This document shows positions 17,782-28,078 of a stretch of DNA of 46,232 bases, piece by piece. Source of the DNA: Synechococcaceae cyanobacterium SM2_3_2 (GTDB lineage Bacteria > Cyanobacteriota > Cyanobacteriia > Thermostichales > Thermostichaceae); assembly GCA_012031565.1 (NCBI GenBank), contig JAAUUM010000007.1, positions 1-46,232 of the forward strand. The letters are read 5' to 3'. A model generated the notes under the pieces. The model was not told where the DNA came from. It was given only the letters and a program-made list of their open reading frames with translations, and did not search any database. The number at the start of each line of letters is the position of its first letter. The first letter of the stretch is position 1. Both the position numbers and the translations under genes were made by a program.

Positions 17782-18132
17782 ATGACCATGGATATTCAAA
17801 CCGAAGATTTCCATATTTGGTTTGATCCCAGCACTAGCAGCGTTCACCTCTCAGGTGTGATCCGGCTAGCAGGGCCAGATGCCTATGCCCCCATTAGTCA
17901 TCTATTGGAACAGGCAGCTGATACTTCAAGCAATAGCCTGACGCTTGATGTCAAAGAGCTGAAGTTACTCAATAGTTCTGGCATCCACATGCTCTCCAAG
18001 TTTATGATTCGGCAACGCAAACAGGAGTCTCTGCAAATGCGGATCGTGGGATCCCGTCAGTTGGAATGGCAGAATAAAACATTGGTGACATTGAAGCGAT
18101 TACTGCCCAGTTTGATTTTGGATATTGATTGA
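17782..18132 (+). CDS. Small STAS-like regulator (Slr1659-type)
   Basis: 116 residues. It has the layout of an anti-sigma-factor antagonist-like STAS domain: strand VHLSGVIRL, strand SLTLDVKELKLL, then NSSGIHMLSKF, where the Ser in NSSG is at the usual phospho-serine place. The shape matches the cyanobacterial Slr1659-type regulator group. Such proteins usually act by partner switching with a serine kinase and phosphatase; none is adjacent. The open frame starts at a TTG (17773), but ATG at 17782 (MTMDIQTEDF) is preferred, and ATG at 17788 is also possible. Confidence 0.72.
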   Translation: MTMDIQTEDFHIWFDPSTSSVHLSGVIRLAGPDAYAPISHLLEQAADTSSNSLTLDVKELKLLNSSGIHMLSKFMIRQRKQESLQMRIVGSRQLEWQNKTLVTLKRLLPSLILDID

Positions 18133-18650
18133 TTTCAATGAAATATCTGGGGATTAGTCAACATCACAGAAAACCAAGTTGATCTATCAGTGTCTCCGGT
18201 ATTCATAAGGCTTTGCAAAATCAATGCACTGGCGGATTACCACTTTTTATCTCTATTTTTCCATTCATAATATTCTCTCGAATCTTTTATTTTGATGACT
18301 CTCCGGGATTGGTGGTGATTACACAAGAAGTCTATATCGTCAAACCCTTTTAGGGCGACGATCTTAGAGATCTCATTTCACCAGCTCACCGTATTTTTAA
18401 GGGAGCGATCTGGTTCTATTGATAATAGAAATTTCAAAAGTATATGGTAGGGAATTGATAGATAAGGTGAGATAGGTTCAACTCATTAACCGTCAGGAGG
18501 GCAATTTCGTCGTTTGGCTGACTCTTATGACGGGAAACCCTAAAGTATCAGTATTATGTCAGGGAGCAACCCTTGTGCGTTTTTTTTGATGGGTTCAATC
18601 GGTCTTTAAGTCCTGAACTTTGTTTAAGAACAGATTAAAAAGAGGATCCC
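18133..18650. other. AT-rich spacer upstream of the CBM20-SGNH gene
   Basis: 518 bases, clearly lower in GC than its surroundings and almost free of GGGATCCC. No intact gene. One plus frame near 18295-18355 reads DSPGLVVITQEVYIVKPF and stops; a following frame reads DDLRDLISPAHRIFKGAI. These may be decayed coding text or chance. The last 70 bases (T-run, AT-rich, then AGAGGATCCC before the ATG) would be the leader of the next gene. Confidence 0.35.
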
Positions 18651-20833
18651 ATGCAGGTTAGGTTTCAGGTTAATGCTCATACCTGTCTCGATGAACAGCT
18701 TTTTTTGGTCGGATCCGCACCTGCCCTGGGATCCTGGGATCCCCAGCAAGCTCTGCCACTCCAGACCAGCTCCAGTGACTATCCTCTGTGGTGGGTGGAT
18801 GTGGAAGGTTTAGGAGAGGGAGAATCCAGGATCGAATACCAATATCTGCGCCGATCTGCTCAGGGCACTGTCTGGGAAACTTTGGGGGCCAACCGCTGGA
18901 TCCCTGCTGAAAAAACATATCATTCTAGCCGGATTGTGGTGGTAGACGGCTGGTTTGGAGAGATTCCTGTGTGGCCCCACAGCTATTGGCAGAATCCACC
19001 CATACCAACGGCTGAGCCGCAAGGGGGACTGACGATCCTTGTGTTAGGCAGTTCTGTGGCCGTGGGCAGTGGGGCCTGGTTATTACGCGGCTGGGCAACC
19101 CAATTGGGCGAGCAATTGAGGCAACGGTTTGGACATCGAGTAATCAATCAGTCTCAACTGGGAGCCAGTGTGGCGACTACCCATGCCCAGTTTGGAGAGC
19201 TTGTTGAACCCCATCAACCGGACATCGTGATAGTCGCTCTATCCTTGGCCAATGAAGGTCTACCCCAAGCGACAGGTACTCAGCAAGCCAGGATCCAGCG
19301 ACAGTTTGAAAGCGGACTGCTGCACCTGATCGAACGCATTCACGCCCTGGGTGCGCTGGCAATTGTCGGGGGACTCTATCCTCATCAGGACTACTCGCCT
19401 GTTCACTATGGTGGGTTGCGGCACACCCAAGCCCGCATGAACAGTTGGGGGATCCCAGTTATGGATTGGTTATCGGCTGTGGATGATGGTCACGGTCACT
19501 GGCAAGCGGGTCTAGCCTGGGATGCTGGCCACCCCAACAGCAAGGGGCATCAGCGGATGTTTGAGAAGATAGATTTATCGCTTTTTGCCTGTCAAGATAA
19601 ATCTGCTTTGCAAGCCACTCGCCAGGGATCGATCCCCATTTTCAGGATCCCGGCGGACTCCAGATCAGCCGCTCTGCTTATACACTCCAGCTTCACAACC
19701 CCTCCCAGTACACCTATGGGTTATGCCCAGATTGGGCCGATTTGCAAACAGCCGTCCACGCTCACCCCACCCTCTTGCCGGGGCTGTATGTCTCCCCGAC
19801 GCTGCCAACGTTAGCCTTGAGTGAACAGCGCCGTTTGATTACCCACCTGCAAATTCCGGCCCAGACTCAAGGAGAATGGCGACCCGCCACGTATCTTTTG
19901 CATCAGCATCAAGTGCTGTTTGATGACGGGCAGGTGGGGATCCTGAAGGACACCGACGGCACTCTCCATCTGCTCAACGAATCTGTCCATCCCTACAATA
20001 TTCATCCCATGTGGAGGGAAGTTCGTCTAGCCTTCAAAGGTGTCACCCCGGGGGTATATGAGGATCCCCAAGCGCTGGGGGCTGAATTTCGGACAGCCAT
20101 GATCGGCCCTTCTGGGCTGGAAAGCCGCGTTAAACTTCCCCCCTATAGTTACCTCCGCCTCACCTACCAGGGATCCCTAGCCAGTCGGCAGCGGATCGGG
20201 ATCCTGCCCCTTGGGGATCGCTGTGCCGTGCGGATGATGCTCTACAAAATGGAATATGACGGCCCCGCTTTTCCCTTTGATCTGACCCGTACCACCCATT
20301 TGAGCGATGTTGCTGACATCATTGCCCATGATTTTGTTGGAATGTGGGATCCCGATAGTCTGGAATACCGCCCTGAAGCCTACCGCATTTATCATCGTCG
20401 TTGGCAGGGGTTATCCTTTGCCCATGAAGTGGAGGATGACGAGGATCCCAGCCATGATATGACCCCCGTTTATGCCCGCATGCAACGTCGCTATCAAGCC
20501 CGTGCCGAGCGGTTCCGCGCCATGATGCGCCAAGCTGACCAGATTCTATTTGTCCGAACTGGGTTAGCCCAACGGGGGGAAGTTGAGGATTTGCTACACC
20601 AACTCAATCGCTGGGGAAAAACGTTTCGTTTACTGATCCTATCCGACCAGTCCGGCGCAGAATTTTCAGGGTTGGAAGGGGTGATCCATCATGCCCTGAC
20701 TTTGAATCCAGACCGGATGTATGAAGATGAAAACCATTGGCTGGCCTGCACACAGAGGTTTCGAGAGATTCTAAACTCTCTAGGGGTAACGAGCCGCACT
20801 TTGTTTTGGTGTCCTCCTACATCGGCAGGCTGA
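18651..20833 (+). pseudogene. CBM20-SGNH hydrolase-DUF1796 composite protein, frameshifted
   Basis: The first frame (18651-19814) begins with a starch-binding CBM20-like domain (residues 1-105; VGSAPALGSWDPQQALPL is the classic start). An SGNH/GDSL esterase domain follows: nucleophile Ser135 in LGSSVAVG, Gly171, Asn201, and Asp291/His294 in DAGHPN. After about base 19630 it turns to unrelated text. The next frame continues protein-like from there (PHFQDPGGLQISRSAYTLQL, then CPDWADLQTAV) through 20833. Its last half resembles DUF1796, a putative papain-like Cys peptidase family (LGDRCAVRMMLYKME, FPFDLTRT, ILFVRTG). One lost base between about 19600 and 19680 explains the split; a full protein would be about 727 residues. 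No signal peptide is visible. It may modify or bind polysaccharide, but that is inference. Confidence 0.7.
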
Positions 20834-20852
20834 AGGTAAATTGAGGGTAAAT
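20831..20852. repeat. 11-bp duplication starting at a stop codon
   Basis: TGAAGGTAAAT followed by TGAGGGTAAAT, with a third diverged start TAGGG. The first TGA is the stop of the composite gene. Confidence 0.6.
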
Positions 20853-21033
20853 TAGGGAAAGCATATTCCCAGTGCAAAGCTTAGAGGAACAGAGCAATCA
20901 CAACTCCCATACCAGAGGTCTTTTAGCAGAGGGCTGACAAGTCGCTGAAGCGGGTTACCAAGGTTCTCTAGCGCCGCTGATCTTGCCCGATATTCTGACT
21001 CAGTTCTCAAGAAAGGAAGGGATCCCGCTACCC

Positions 21034-23043
21034 TCATCCAGCCGCAGAGAAGCCTGAGGCGGCGTACTCATCAACGGTCATCAGCCGCCAATCGGTGCCT
21101 TCGGTGAGCTGCAATACCAACTGGTGATAGGCCAGCAAACTGGGCCGATGGCCGACGCTGATATAGCTGAGATTCATATCCCGCAGTTGCATATAGAGCA
21201 GCCGTTCATTCGCCACATCCAGCGCACTGGTGGCCTCATCCAAAATGATGTAAGGAGCCTTATTGGTCAAAATGCGGGCAAATGCCAACCGCTGCTGCTC
21301 CCCTAACGACAAGACATTGGGCCAATCCTGCACCACCTCAAAGCCCCCCATCCGTTCCGCCAGGGATCCCAAGTTGACCTGCGTCAGCACCCGTTGCAGA
21401 TCGGCGATAGTCAGATCCGTTCGGTTGCTGGGATAGATCAATTGCTCCTGAAGGGATCCCAGCAACATATAGGGCTTCTGGGGCAAAAATAACATCTGGT
21501 CATTGGGGGGGCGACTGATGGATCCCTGGCCATTTGTCCACAGGCCCGCGATGGCCCGCAGTAGCGAACTCTTGCCACAACCACTGGATCCCACGATCAA
21601 CAGTTGCTGGCCCCGCTGGAGTTCTAGACTCAGATCTTGCACCAATGTCTGTTCAGAATTTGGGGTCAACAGGGTGACCTTATTGAGAGCAAACTGGGAT
21701 CCCTCCATGCTGTCAATACTGCTTTGCCGGGATCCCCCATACCGACTGTCAGGATCTGCCAATACCTCGTTAAAAGCCCCCAAGCGATTGATCCCTGCCG
21801 CAAAGCTAGAGATGCTCTGGATCTGGTTGGTGACAATCGACAATGCCCCCAACACTTGCGAAAAGGCAATGGTGGCCTGCGTAATGGTGCCCAAGTCCGT
21901 TTGATCTGCAAAGTAGAGGGGAGCAACAATCACATAGGGCACAATGCGGGTGAAGTAGTTGTAGCCGTACTGGAAAAGATCGATCAAAGACTGCCAAATG
22001 ATCAACAGATCCTGATTGCGAATCGCCTCGCCCAATCGATCTACCACCTGCCGAATTTCTTGGGATTCACCGCGATAAAAAGCAATGGACTCAGCATTAT
22101 CTCGCACATGCACCATGCCATAGCGAAAATTAGCCTCTAAGCGCAGTTGATTAAAGTTGATGCCAATCAGCCGTCGCCCAGCCAAAATCGTCACCGCTGT
22201 CCCAAAGGCTGCATAGATTAAAAGACCCAATGTCAGAGTTCGAGAAATGCTATACAACAGGGCTGTGAAGGAGATCAACGTCAAAATAGAATCTAAAACA
22301 TCCAGCAAAAAAGTCAGGGTAACTGATGTAAAGAACCTGACATCTTCGGTGATCCGTTGATCTGGATTGTCAATCTCAGTATTGGCAGCATTCGAGTCCA
22401 GCTCATAATAAGCCCGTTGCTCAAAATAGCGATTGAGAAACAGTTTGGTCAGCCAATCTCGCCAAAACAACGCCAGCTTCAAGCGGGTAAAGCGATAGAG
22501 CACCAAAATCGGGATCGCAGAGACGATGAGGCCGGCATAGATAAACAAAAACCGCCAAAAGGTAGCCTGTTCTCGTTCGTTGAGGGCGGTATCAATGAAA
22601 CGAAAAATGAAGCTGAGGGAGACGTTGGCCCCATTGACCACAAAAGACAACACCAACAACACAAAGAGCAGACTCCACTGCCGCCATCGCCCCCGCAGGG
22701 ATCCCCGGTTGGCAGCAAAGACGATGGAGGCAAAGATAAACAGGGCGATGGCCAGCGGCAGAAAAGGGGATGAGGCAAACCACTCCGCCTGACTGACCAA
22801 CCCAGCCGCCACATTGGCAAAGAATCCCGGCAGCACCAGCCGCCCCCCCAAGCTAAAGCCCAGATAGAGGAAAAAAGTGGTGGTCACCACCAGCATCAGC
22901 AGCACCACCAACAGTCCCAAAAATCGCCAAGCACTCTGCTCCGCTGGGATCCAGTAGGGTTGAGCGTTGGTGATAAACCGCTTCCAGAGGGAGCGATCAA
23001 AGTTGAAATGGGTGGGGGGGTGGACTTGGGGGGTAGCAGTCAT
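21034..23043 (-). CDS. ABC exporter of the SbmA/BacA-ABCD type (fused membrane and ATPase domains)
   Basis: 669 residues. The N-terminal 400 residues hold about six membrane helices and the ABC_membrane_2 stretch shared by YddA, SbmA/BacA and peroxisomal ABCD proteins (LFWRDWLTKLFLNRYF, YYELDSN, NPDQRITEDVRFFT). The C-terminal ATPase has Walker A VGSSGCGKSSLL, signature LSLGEQQRLAFAR and Walker B YIILDEATSALD. Relatives move peptides, cobalamin or long-chain acyl compounds; the substrate here is unknown. It probably works as a homodimer in the inner membrane. The ATP site looks complete. The gene is alone: scpB lies upstream in the same direction with a 77-base gap, and the composite SGNH gene converges from the other side. 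Confidence 0.9.
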   Translation of the reverse strand: MTATPQVHPPTHFNFDRSLWKRFITNAQPYWIPAEQSAWRFLGLLVVLLMLVVTTTFFLYLGFSLGGRLVLPGFFANVAAGLVSQAEWFASSPFLPLAIALFIFASIVFAANRGSLRGRWRQWSLLFVLLVLSFVVNGANVSLSFIFRFIDTALNEREQATFWRFLFIYAGLIVSAIPILVLYRFTRLKLALFWRDWLTKLFLNRYFEQRAYYELDSNAANTEIDNPDQRITEDVRFFTSVTLTFLLDVLDSILTLISFTALLYSISRTLTLGLLIYAAFGTAVTILAGRRLIGINFNQLRLEANFRYGMVHVRDNAESIAFYRGESQEIRQVVDRLGEAIRNQDLLIIWQSLIDLFQYGYNYFTRIVPYVIVAPLYFADQTDLGTITQATIAFSQVLGALSIVTNQIQSISSFAAGINRLGAFNEVLADPDSRYGGSRQSSIDSMEGSQFALNKVTLLTPNSEQTLVQDLSLELQRGQQLLIVGSSGCGKSSLLRAIAGLWTNGQGSISRPPNDQMLFLPQKPYMLLGSLQEQLIYPSNRTDLTIADLQRVLTQVNLGSLAERMGGFEVVQDWPNVLSLGEQQRLAFARILTNKAPYIILDEATSALDVANERLLYMQLRDMNLSYISVGHRPSLLAYHQLVLQLTEGTDWRLMTVDEYAASGFSAAG

Positions 23044-23120
23044 GGGGGCGACGCAAACTCAATGAAAAAAACACTGAATGAAGCCTAACCGAATCTGACC
23101 CCTATCGCTGCCACTACTCT

Positions 23121-23735
23121 CTATTCATCCAGTCCAGACTCATCCAAGTCAGGCTCGTCCAGGTCAGGCTCTTGATCTGAAGAGGCACCGGGATCCCAGG
23201 CTCCATCGTCTAGGTGAGCCGCCGCCAGCTCATCCACCGAAAAGTAGCGGTGAAACTTATCCGTCACCCGCAAAAAGGCCGACCGACTGCCCGCCTTGCG
23301 ATACTTGCTGACAAAACCCTTCTCCACCAGCTCCGCCACATGATGATAGGCTCCTGGCCCCCGCATCTCCACCAGTTGCGATTGAGACAATGGCCCCTTC
23401 AGGATGATGGTGGCCAAAGTGCGAGATGTCCCCACCCCAATTTCGGGAGGCAAGAGGTCATTGACTAAGGCTAAAAACGGATCCCGTAGTTGCAGGGCAA
23501 ACCGATCCGCCTCCGCCACCACCTCCAGGGCCGAATCTCGATAGGCATAGTCCTCCACCAGCTCTAAAACCGCCTCATAGGCATCGTCTTGAGAACAGCG
23601 GGCCAACTGAGCCAAGGTGCTGAGATCGAGGGATTCGCCTTTGAGATACAGAATCGCCTCAATATGATTTTTGAGGGCAAAGGATTCCCCCATCTTTTCT
23701 GCTGAAGGGTCGATCAAGGACTCGTCGTGTGCCAT
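23121..23735 (-). CDS. scpB: Segregation and condensation protein ScpB
   Basis: 204 residues. ScpB is the winged-helix kleisin partner that, with ScpA and SMC, compacts and segregates the chromosome. The N-terminal region (IEAILYLKGESLDLSTLAQLARCS) and the second winged helix (LATIILKGPLSQSQLVEMRG, then LVEKGFVSKYRKAGSRSAFLRVT) match the family. The last 20 residues or so are an acidic repeat (PDLDE, PDLDE, SGLDE) encoded by near-identical tandem DNA. This tail is outside the conserved fold and probably unstructured. No scpA is adjacent, as is common in cyanobacteria. Confidence 0.93.
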   Translation of the reverse strand: MAHDESLIDPSAEKMGESFALKNHIEAILYLKGESLDLSTLAQLARCSQDDAYEAVLELVEDYAYRDSALEVVAEADRFALQLRDPFLALVNDLLPPEIGVGTSRTLATIILKGPLSQSQLVEMRGPGAYHHVAELVEKGFVSKYRKAGSRSAFLRVTDKFHRYFSVDELAAAHLDDGAWDPGASSDQEPDLDEPDLDESGLDE

Positions 23736-23783
23736 CAGCTCTGAGCAAGAAACTCTGCTGGACTAGGATAGCTCACCCTCAGA

Positions 23784-23816
23784 GGGCAGTTACCGGGCAG
23801 TTATCGGGCAGTCATT
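23784..23816. repeat. 11-bp triplicate in the scpB-sat divergent spacer
   Basis: Three adjacent copies: GGGCAGTTACC, GGGCAGTTATC, GGGCAGTCATT. They lie about 50 bases upstream of scpB and 110 upstream of sat, where an operator could serve both genes. The unit does not match the Pho box. Confidence 0.6.
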
Positions 23817-23923
23817 CAGTCTAAAACGTCCAGACTTGGGCTGGAATTCATGTCCAGATACTCCCTTTTGATAGACACTGGGATCAAGGTACTGAGACAT
23901 AAAACGTTACTGGAGAATATGTA

Positions 23924-25093
23924 GTGGATCCTGTTCGTCCCGCTTTGATTCAGCCGCATGGTGGATCCCTGGTGCAGAGAGTGGCCAGCCCCGCCGAACG
24001 CGATGCCATGAAGGAACACTTCCCTCAGTGGGCGCAGATCAGCTTGAGCGAGCGTGCCCAGTCCGATCTAGAGATGATCGCCATTGGGGGCTTTAGCCCG
24101 CTGACCGGATTCATGGGCAAAGCGGACTACGTTAGCGTGGTCAACACCATGCGCTTCGCCAATGGCCTGCCTTGGTCGATCCCCATCACATTGCCCGTGG
24201 ATCCCTCGGTGGCGGATGGCTTGGTGATAGGCCAGCAGATCGGCCTGCTTTCGGCCACGGGATCTGCAATTGGCGTGCTCCAGCTCAGCGAAAAGTTCAC
24301 CTACGACAAAGAGCAGGAAGCTCAGCAGGTCTACGGCACCACAGAGGTGGCCCACCCCGGTGTCAAAGTGATCTATGACCAGGGATCCGTCTATCTGGCC
24401 GGAGAGATCACCCTGCTACAGCGGGATCCCCATCCCCTCTTTCCCGATTATCAAATCGATCCAGCCGCCTCTCGGCAAATGTTCTTAGACAAAGGCTGGA
24501 GAACTGTGGTGGGCTTCCAAACCCGCAATCCCATCCACCGCGCCCATGAGTACATCCAAAAATGTGCCCTCGAAATCGTCGATGGCCTGTTTTTGCATCC
24601 CCTGGTGGGAGCCACCAAAAGCGATGACATCCCCGCCGATGTGCGGATGCGCTGCTACGAGGTGTTGATCGAAAAATACTATCCCCACGATCGGGTGATC
24701 TTGGCCATCAACCCCGCTGCTATGCGCTATGCTGGCCCCCGCGAGGCGATCTTTCATGCCCTGGTACGCAAAAACTACGGCTGCACCCATTTCATCGTCG
24801 GTCGAGATCATGCCGGGGTGGGAGACTATTACGGCACCTACGATGCCCAATATATCTTCGACCAGTTTGAAGCCGCTGAACTGGGGATCCAACCGCTGAA
24901 ATTTGAGCACGCTTTCTACTGCACCGTCACCGAGACAATGGCCACCGCCAAAACCAGCCCCAGCACCCCAGAGCAACGGATCCATCTGTCGGGCACCAAA
25001 GTGAGAGAGATGTTACGCAACAGGCAGATCCCACCGCCACAATTCTCTCGGCCTGAGGTGGCGCAACTATTGGCCGATGCCATGCACGACTGA
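23924..25093 (+). CDS. sat: Sulfate adenylyltransferase (ATP sulfurylase)
   Basis: Makes adenosine 5'-phosphosulfate from ATP and sulfate, the first step of sulfate assimilation, in the cytoplasm. 389 residues, the single-domain monofunctional type without an APS kinase. Visible blocks are the PUA-like N terminus ([11 protein letters not shown]), the active-site [12 protein letters not shown] with its HxxH-type motif, and [18 protein letters not shown]. The start is GTG at 23924 ([14 protein letters not shown]); the only nearby ATG (23917) is followed at once by a stop. The end is 27 bases from the convergent NDH-2 gene. Confidence 0.97.
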   Translation: MDPVRPALIQPHGGSLVQRVASPAERDAMKEHFPQWAQISLSERAQSDLEMIAIGGFSPLTGFMGKADYVSVVNTMRFANGLPWSIPITLPVDPSVADGLVIGQQIGLLSATGSAIGVLQLSEKFTYDKEQEAQQVYGTTEVAHPGVKVIYDQGSVYLAGEITLLQRDPHPLFPDYQIDPAASRQMFLDKGWRTVVGFQTRNPIHRAHEYIQKCALEIVDGLFLHPLVGATKSDDIPADVRMRCYEVLIEKYYPHDRVILAINPAAMRYAGPREAIFHALVRKNYGCTHFIVGRDHAGVGDYYGTYDAQYIFDQFEAAELGIQPLKFEHAFYCTVTETMATAKTSPSTPEQRIHLSGTKVREMLRNRQIPPPQFSRPEVAQLLADAMHD

Positions 25094-25119
25094 GGCCATC
25101 TGTTCTCTCAAGGGACTTG

Positions 25120-26376
25120 CTAGGATCCCCTGTCCCCGACCGTTTGCAGCCAGTTGGGCCAGTCGCTGAGGGGACGGGTGATCCAGCTCCAACCCACCCG
25201 GATCTGATGTTCTAGGGTCGGCATTCTGGCCAGATAGACCGTGCGGCGGGCCATATAGCCCCAAGCCCCAGTCAGGGTCAGGCCCATGCTGGAGAGCACC
25301 GCTGTATCCACCCCGAGGCTGAGCATCTCTCCCAACGGCTCATAGCGAAAGGGTAGCAAAGGCCGTTCTGCCGTCGCTAAGGCCCAGATATTCCAGGCAC
25401 AATAGCCCGCCTGTTGAAAGGCAGCTTGGGCGGTGGCCGGGATCCGCTCACCCGTGGCATCCACCACAGCCGCTAGGTCGCCTAAGGCAAATACATCAGG
25501 CCGATCCTGGGTCTGAAGAGTGGGCTTGATCTGAATCCGGTTACGCTCATCCCGGCTCAGATCTAAGGCTTGAATCAAGGGGATCGGCTGGGTGCCCGCA
25601 GTCCACAACACCCCATTGACGGACAACATTTCCGGTGTCGGCAGATGATCGGATCCCTGGGGCTGATGCCGCTGCCATTGGATCCGATCCGGCCCAATCT
25701 CCGTCACCTCGCTGTTCAATTCCACCGGGATCCCCCGTTGATCCAAGGCTTGACGGGCGGCGGCGGTACTGGCGGCACTAAAGCCCCCCAAGATCTCAGA
25801 TCCCCGCTCGATCAGATGGATCTCCCCCTGGGATCCCAGTCGATCGGACAGCTTGCAGGCCAGTTCTACGCCGCTGGCTCCCGCCCCGACAATGGCGATG
25901 TGGGCAGGGATCCCAGTGGTTTGGGTGGCCTGTTCCCACCTGTCCAAGGCTTGCCGCAATCGGTACACATCCGCCAACTGTCGAAATGGGATGGCATGGT
26001 CGGCGGCTCCCGGTACTTGGTGCAGTGGGGTTTCGCTGCCCAGAGCCAGGGTGAGATAGTCATAGTCCAGGGTCTGACCGGATCCCAGCTTGACCTGATG
26101 GCCATCCAGATCGATGGTTTCCACCGTATCTTGGCAAAACTTTAGCTTGACCGATTTCTGGGCTTGAACCTCTGCAATCAGATCGACATAGCGGGGGGCC
26201 ACCTGCCAATCTTCCATTTCCCCCGTCAACAGCTCGTACAACAGAGGCAAAAAAACAAATCGCTCATGGCGATCAACCAACGTAATGGTGGGGGGCGTCT
26301 GCCAAGGAAGCTGGCAAAGTTCCAGCGCCGTATACAAACCACCAAAGCCGCCGCCAAGAATACAAATGCGGGTCAT
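25120..26376 (-). CDS. Type II NAD(P)H dehydrogenase-like FAD oxidoreductase (NDH-2 family)
   Basis: 418 residues from the chosen start. NDH-2 enzymes are peripheral membrane flavoproteins that pass electrons from NAD(P)H to quinones without pumping protons. Two dinucleotide folds are visible: the FAD site RICILGGGFGGLYTALE at the very N terminus and the NAD(P)H site IAIVGAGASGVELACKLSD in the middle, followed by the FAD-contact LGDLAAV. In cyanobacteria related Ndb proteins act in redox balance or vitamin K1 synthesis; which one this is cannot be told here. The longer open frame begins at 26418, but ATG at 26376 places the GxGxxG motif directly at the N terminus as in the family. Confidence 0.88.
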   Translation of the reverse strand: MTRICILGGGFGGLYTALELCQLPWQTPPTITLVDRHERFVFLPLLYELLTGEMEDWQVAPRYVDLIAEVQAQKSVKLKFCQDTVETIDLDGHQVKLGSGQTLDYDYLTLALGSETPLHQVPGAADHAIPFRQLADVYRLRQALDRWEQATQTTGIPAHIAIVGAGASGVELACKLSDRLGSQGEIHLIERGSEILGGFSAASTAAARQALDQRGIPVELNSEVTEIGPDRIQWQRHQPQGSDHLPTPEMLSVNGVLWTAGTQPIPLIQALDLSRDERNRIQIKPTLQTQDRPDVFALGDLAAVVDATGERIPATAQAAFQQAGYCAWNIWALATAERPLLPFRYEPLGEMLSLGVDTAVLSSMGLTLTGAWGYMARRTVYLARMPTLEHQIRVGWSWITRPLSDWPNWLQTVGDRGS

Positions 26377-26519
26377 GGGAGAGGAGAGAAAAGGGCAAAG
26401 GGCCATAACCAGCTTCAACAGCCAGCGTCAGGCGTTCCCACCTTAGCAGAGTCATTGGGATCAGGGCTGGAGCAGTTGCGTAGCAGCGCAGTAGAGCAGC
26501 GATCCAAGACAGGGATGCT

Positions 26520-27201
26520 TCAGGTTCCTGGGGCATCTGTTGACACATTTGACGAGGTATGGACGAGTCGATAGGGCTTTCCTGGCTTGCCGATGGAGCG
26601 ATAAAAGTCTTTGCAGACGTTGTGGGTGAGGCGGTCGCTCATGCTCCGAGTGACTTGACAGACCACATTGGATCCCACCCGATAGACCATAGGACGGGGA
26701 AAAGCCTGCAAAAAGCGAGGCAAGCTCATGTGGATATCCAAGTCCAGCCGCCAGTGGACACGGGTTTGCAGTTGCTCACTATCTGGGGCTAATTGCTCCA
26801 ACCCAAAATAGGCTTGACAACCGACGGTATAGGGCAACCCCTCATCGCTGGGTAGTTTGATAGAACTGAGCCGAAACATCCGGTCGGATTCCTGCCAGAT
26901 CCGCACCCCAAAGCTGGGCTCCAACTCAAACCCCAATCCGCCGATCTTGAAAAATTGCAGCCGATAGCAGTGGCCCGCCACAGAGGGTGAGCTAGGGTCA
27001 TCCTCGGATGGTAAATGACCCAAAATCCAGCCCTAACGGCTCCACCTTGAGCGGCTTAAAGCAGCGGGAGATCCAGTCTTGATGAGCTTGTAGGTAATGG
27101 GCTAACTCGGCTTGCCCAGTCTCCAAATCTACTTGGCCCTGCTGCTGAACTGAGATCTGGATCGAGCCGGATCCCCACGATTGGTCAAAAGAGCTATCCA
27201 C
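26520..27201 (-). CDS. DUF1997 family protein, probable frame break near 27000
   Basis: DUF1997 proteins are conserved in cyanobacteria and plants, with unknown function. The downstream frame (26520-27010) reads [38 protein letters not shown], and [19 protein letters not shown] near the end, typical of the family's C-terminal half. The N-terminal half ([20 protein letters not shown], then [21 protein letters not shown]) lies just upstream in a different frame that stops at 26998. A one-base gain or two-base loss close to 27000 would rejoin them. The proposed start is GTG at 27201, which overlaps the hisIE stop by 8 bases (GTGGATAG), implying translational coupling. If there is no frame error, the product would be a shorter protein beginning near 27023. 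Confidence 0.6.
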
Positions 27202-27973
27202 GTGAGTTGGGGGCAGGGTTGGTGCGACTGCGCCGGGTCTGGAGCTGGCGATAGACATCCTGAAGATCCACCTGATGATGAGCAAGGGCGACGAGACAGT
27301 GATACCAGAGGTCGGCAACCTCACTGGCAATGGCAGCGGGATCTTGATCCTTTACGGCCATCACCACCTCAGCGGTTTCCTCGCCGATTTTTTTTAAGAT
27401 AGCGTTATCACCCTTGGCCAACAGCTTGCTGGTATAGGAATCCGGCTGGGGATCCGCTTGCCGCTGTTTGACCACGGCGAACACTTGAGACAGGGTATCT
27501 CCCACTAGGGTGGGCATTTTGTGCGCTTGATCACCATGTTTCTGAATTGATTCGGGCTTTTGATCTGTAGGCTGATTAGAACCATAGGCATCAAAGCCAC
27601 CAAAGAAACAACTGCGGGATCCCGTGTGACAGGCGATATCCCCCACTTGCTTCACCTGAATCAGCAGCACATCTCGGTCGCAGTCAAAGCGGATATCCTG
27701 CACTTTTTGAATGTGGCCAGAGGTGTCACCTTTGGGCCAGAGGCTTTGACGAGAGCGGCTCCAAAACCAAGTGCGACCTGTTTCTAGGGTTTTTTGCAGA
27801 GATTGGCGATCCATCCAGGCCATCATCAAGACGGTGCCATCCAAATAATCCTGCACAATGGCGGGCATCAAGCCTTGTGGATCCCAGGCGAGGGCATCGA
27901 GGCGGGACAGATCAGCCACCGACAGCTCCAGAGGGGTGGCCATGTCGGCTGGAGCGAGATCTTGGACAACCAT
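27194..27973 (-). CDS. hisIE: Bifunctional phosphoribosyl-AMP cyclohydrolase / phosphoribosyl-ATP pyrophosphatase
   Basis: Carries out steps two and three of histidine synthesis in the cytoplasm. 259 residues. The HisI half covers about residues 25-130: [15 protein letters not shown], the [19 protein letters not shown] block, and metal-ligand regions [13 protein letters not shown] and [11 protein letters not shown]. The HisE half covers about 160-250: [20 protein letters not shown], then [10 protein letters not shown] and [14 protein letters not shown] 30-residue linker separates them. Start ATG at 27973 leaves a 20-residue lead; ATG at 27943 (MATPLELS) is an alternative. Its stop overlaps the proposed start of the DUF1997 gene. 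Confidence 0.95.
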   Translation of the reverse strand: MVVQDLAPADMATPLELSVADLSRLDALAWDPQGLMPAIVQDYLDGTVLMMAWMDRQSLQKTLETGRTWFWSRSRQSLWPKGDTSGHIQKVQDIRFDCDRDVLLIQVKQVGDIACHTGSRSCFFGGFDAYGSNQPTDQKPESIQKHGDQAHKMPTLVGDTLSQVFAVVKQRQADPQPDSYTSKLLAKGDNAILKKIGEETAEVVMAVKDQDPAAIASEVADLWYHCLVALAHHQVDLQDVYRQLQTRRSRTNPAPNSRG

Positions 27974-28009
27974 TGGGGATAGGGAATAACAAAATAACCG
28001 TCACACCAG

Positions 28010-28035
28010 ATTAACAGAGGGAATTGACAGAGGGA
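28010..28035. repeat. 13-bp tandem duplication upstream of hisIE
   Basis: ATTAACAGAGGGA and ATTGACAGAGGGA, adjacent, one base different. They lie 37 bases upstream of the hisIE ATG, in its leader or promoter region. Confidence 0.6.
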
Positions 28036-28078
28036 CACCCTTAGCCAGCAATACTCATGTCGGCTCTTGAATGCCCCG

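Noticed and set aside
23784-23816. 11-bp triplicate as a third Pho box for sat or scpB
   Set aside because: The period fits, but the unit GGGCAGTTA lacks the CTTAAC core, and sulfate assimilation or chromosome segregation gives no reason for SphR control.
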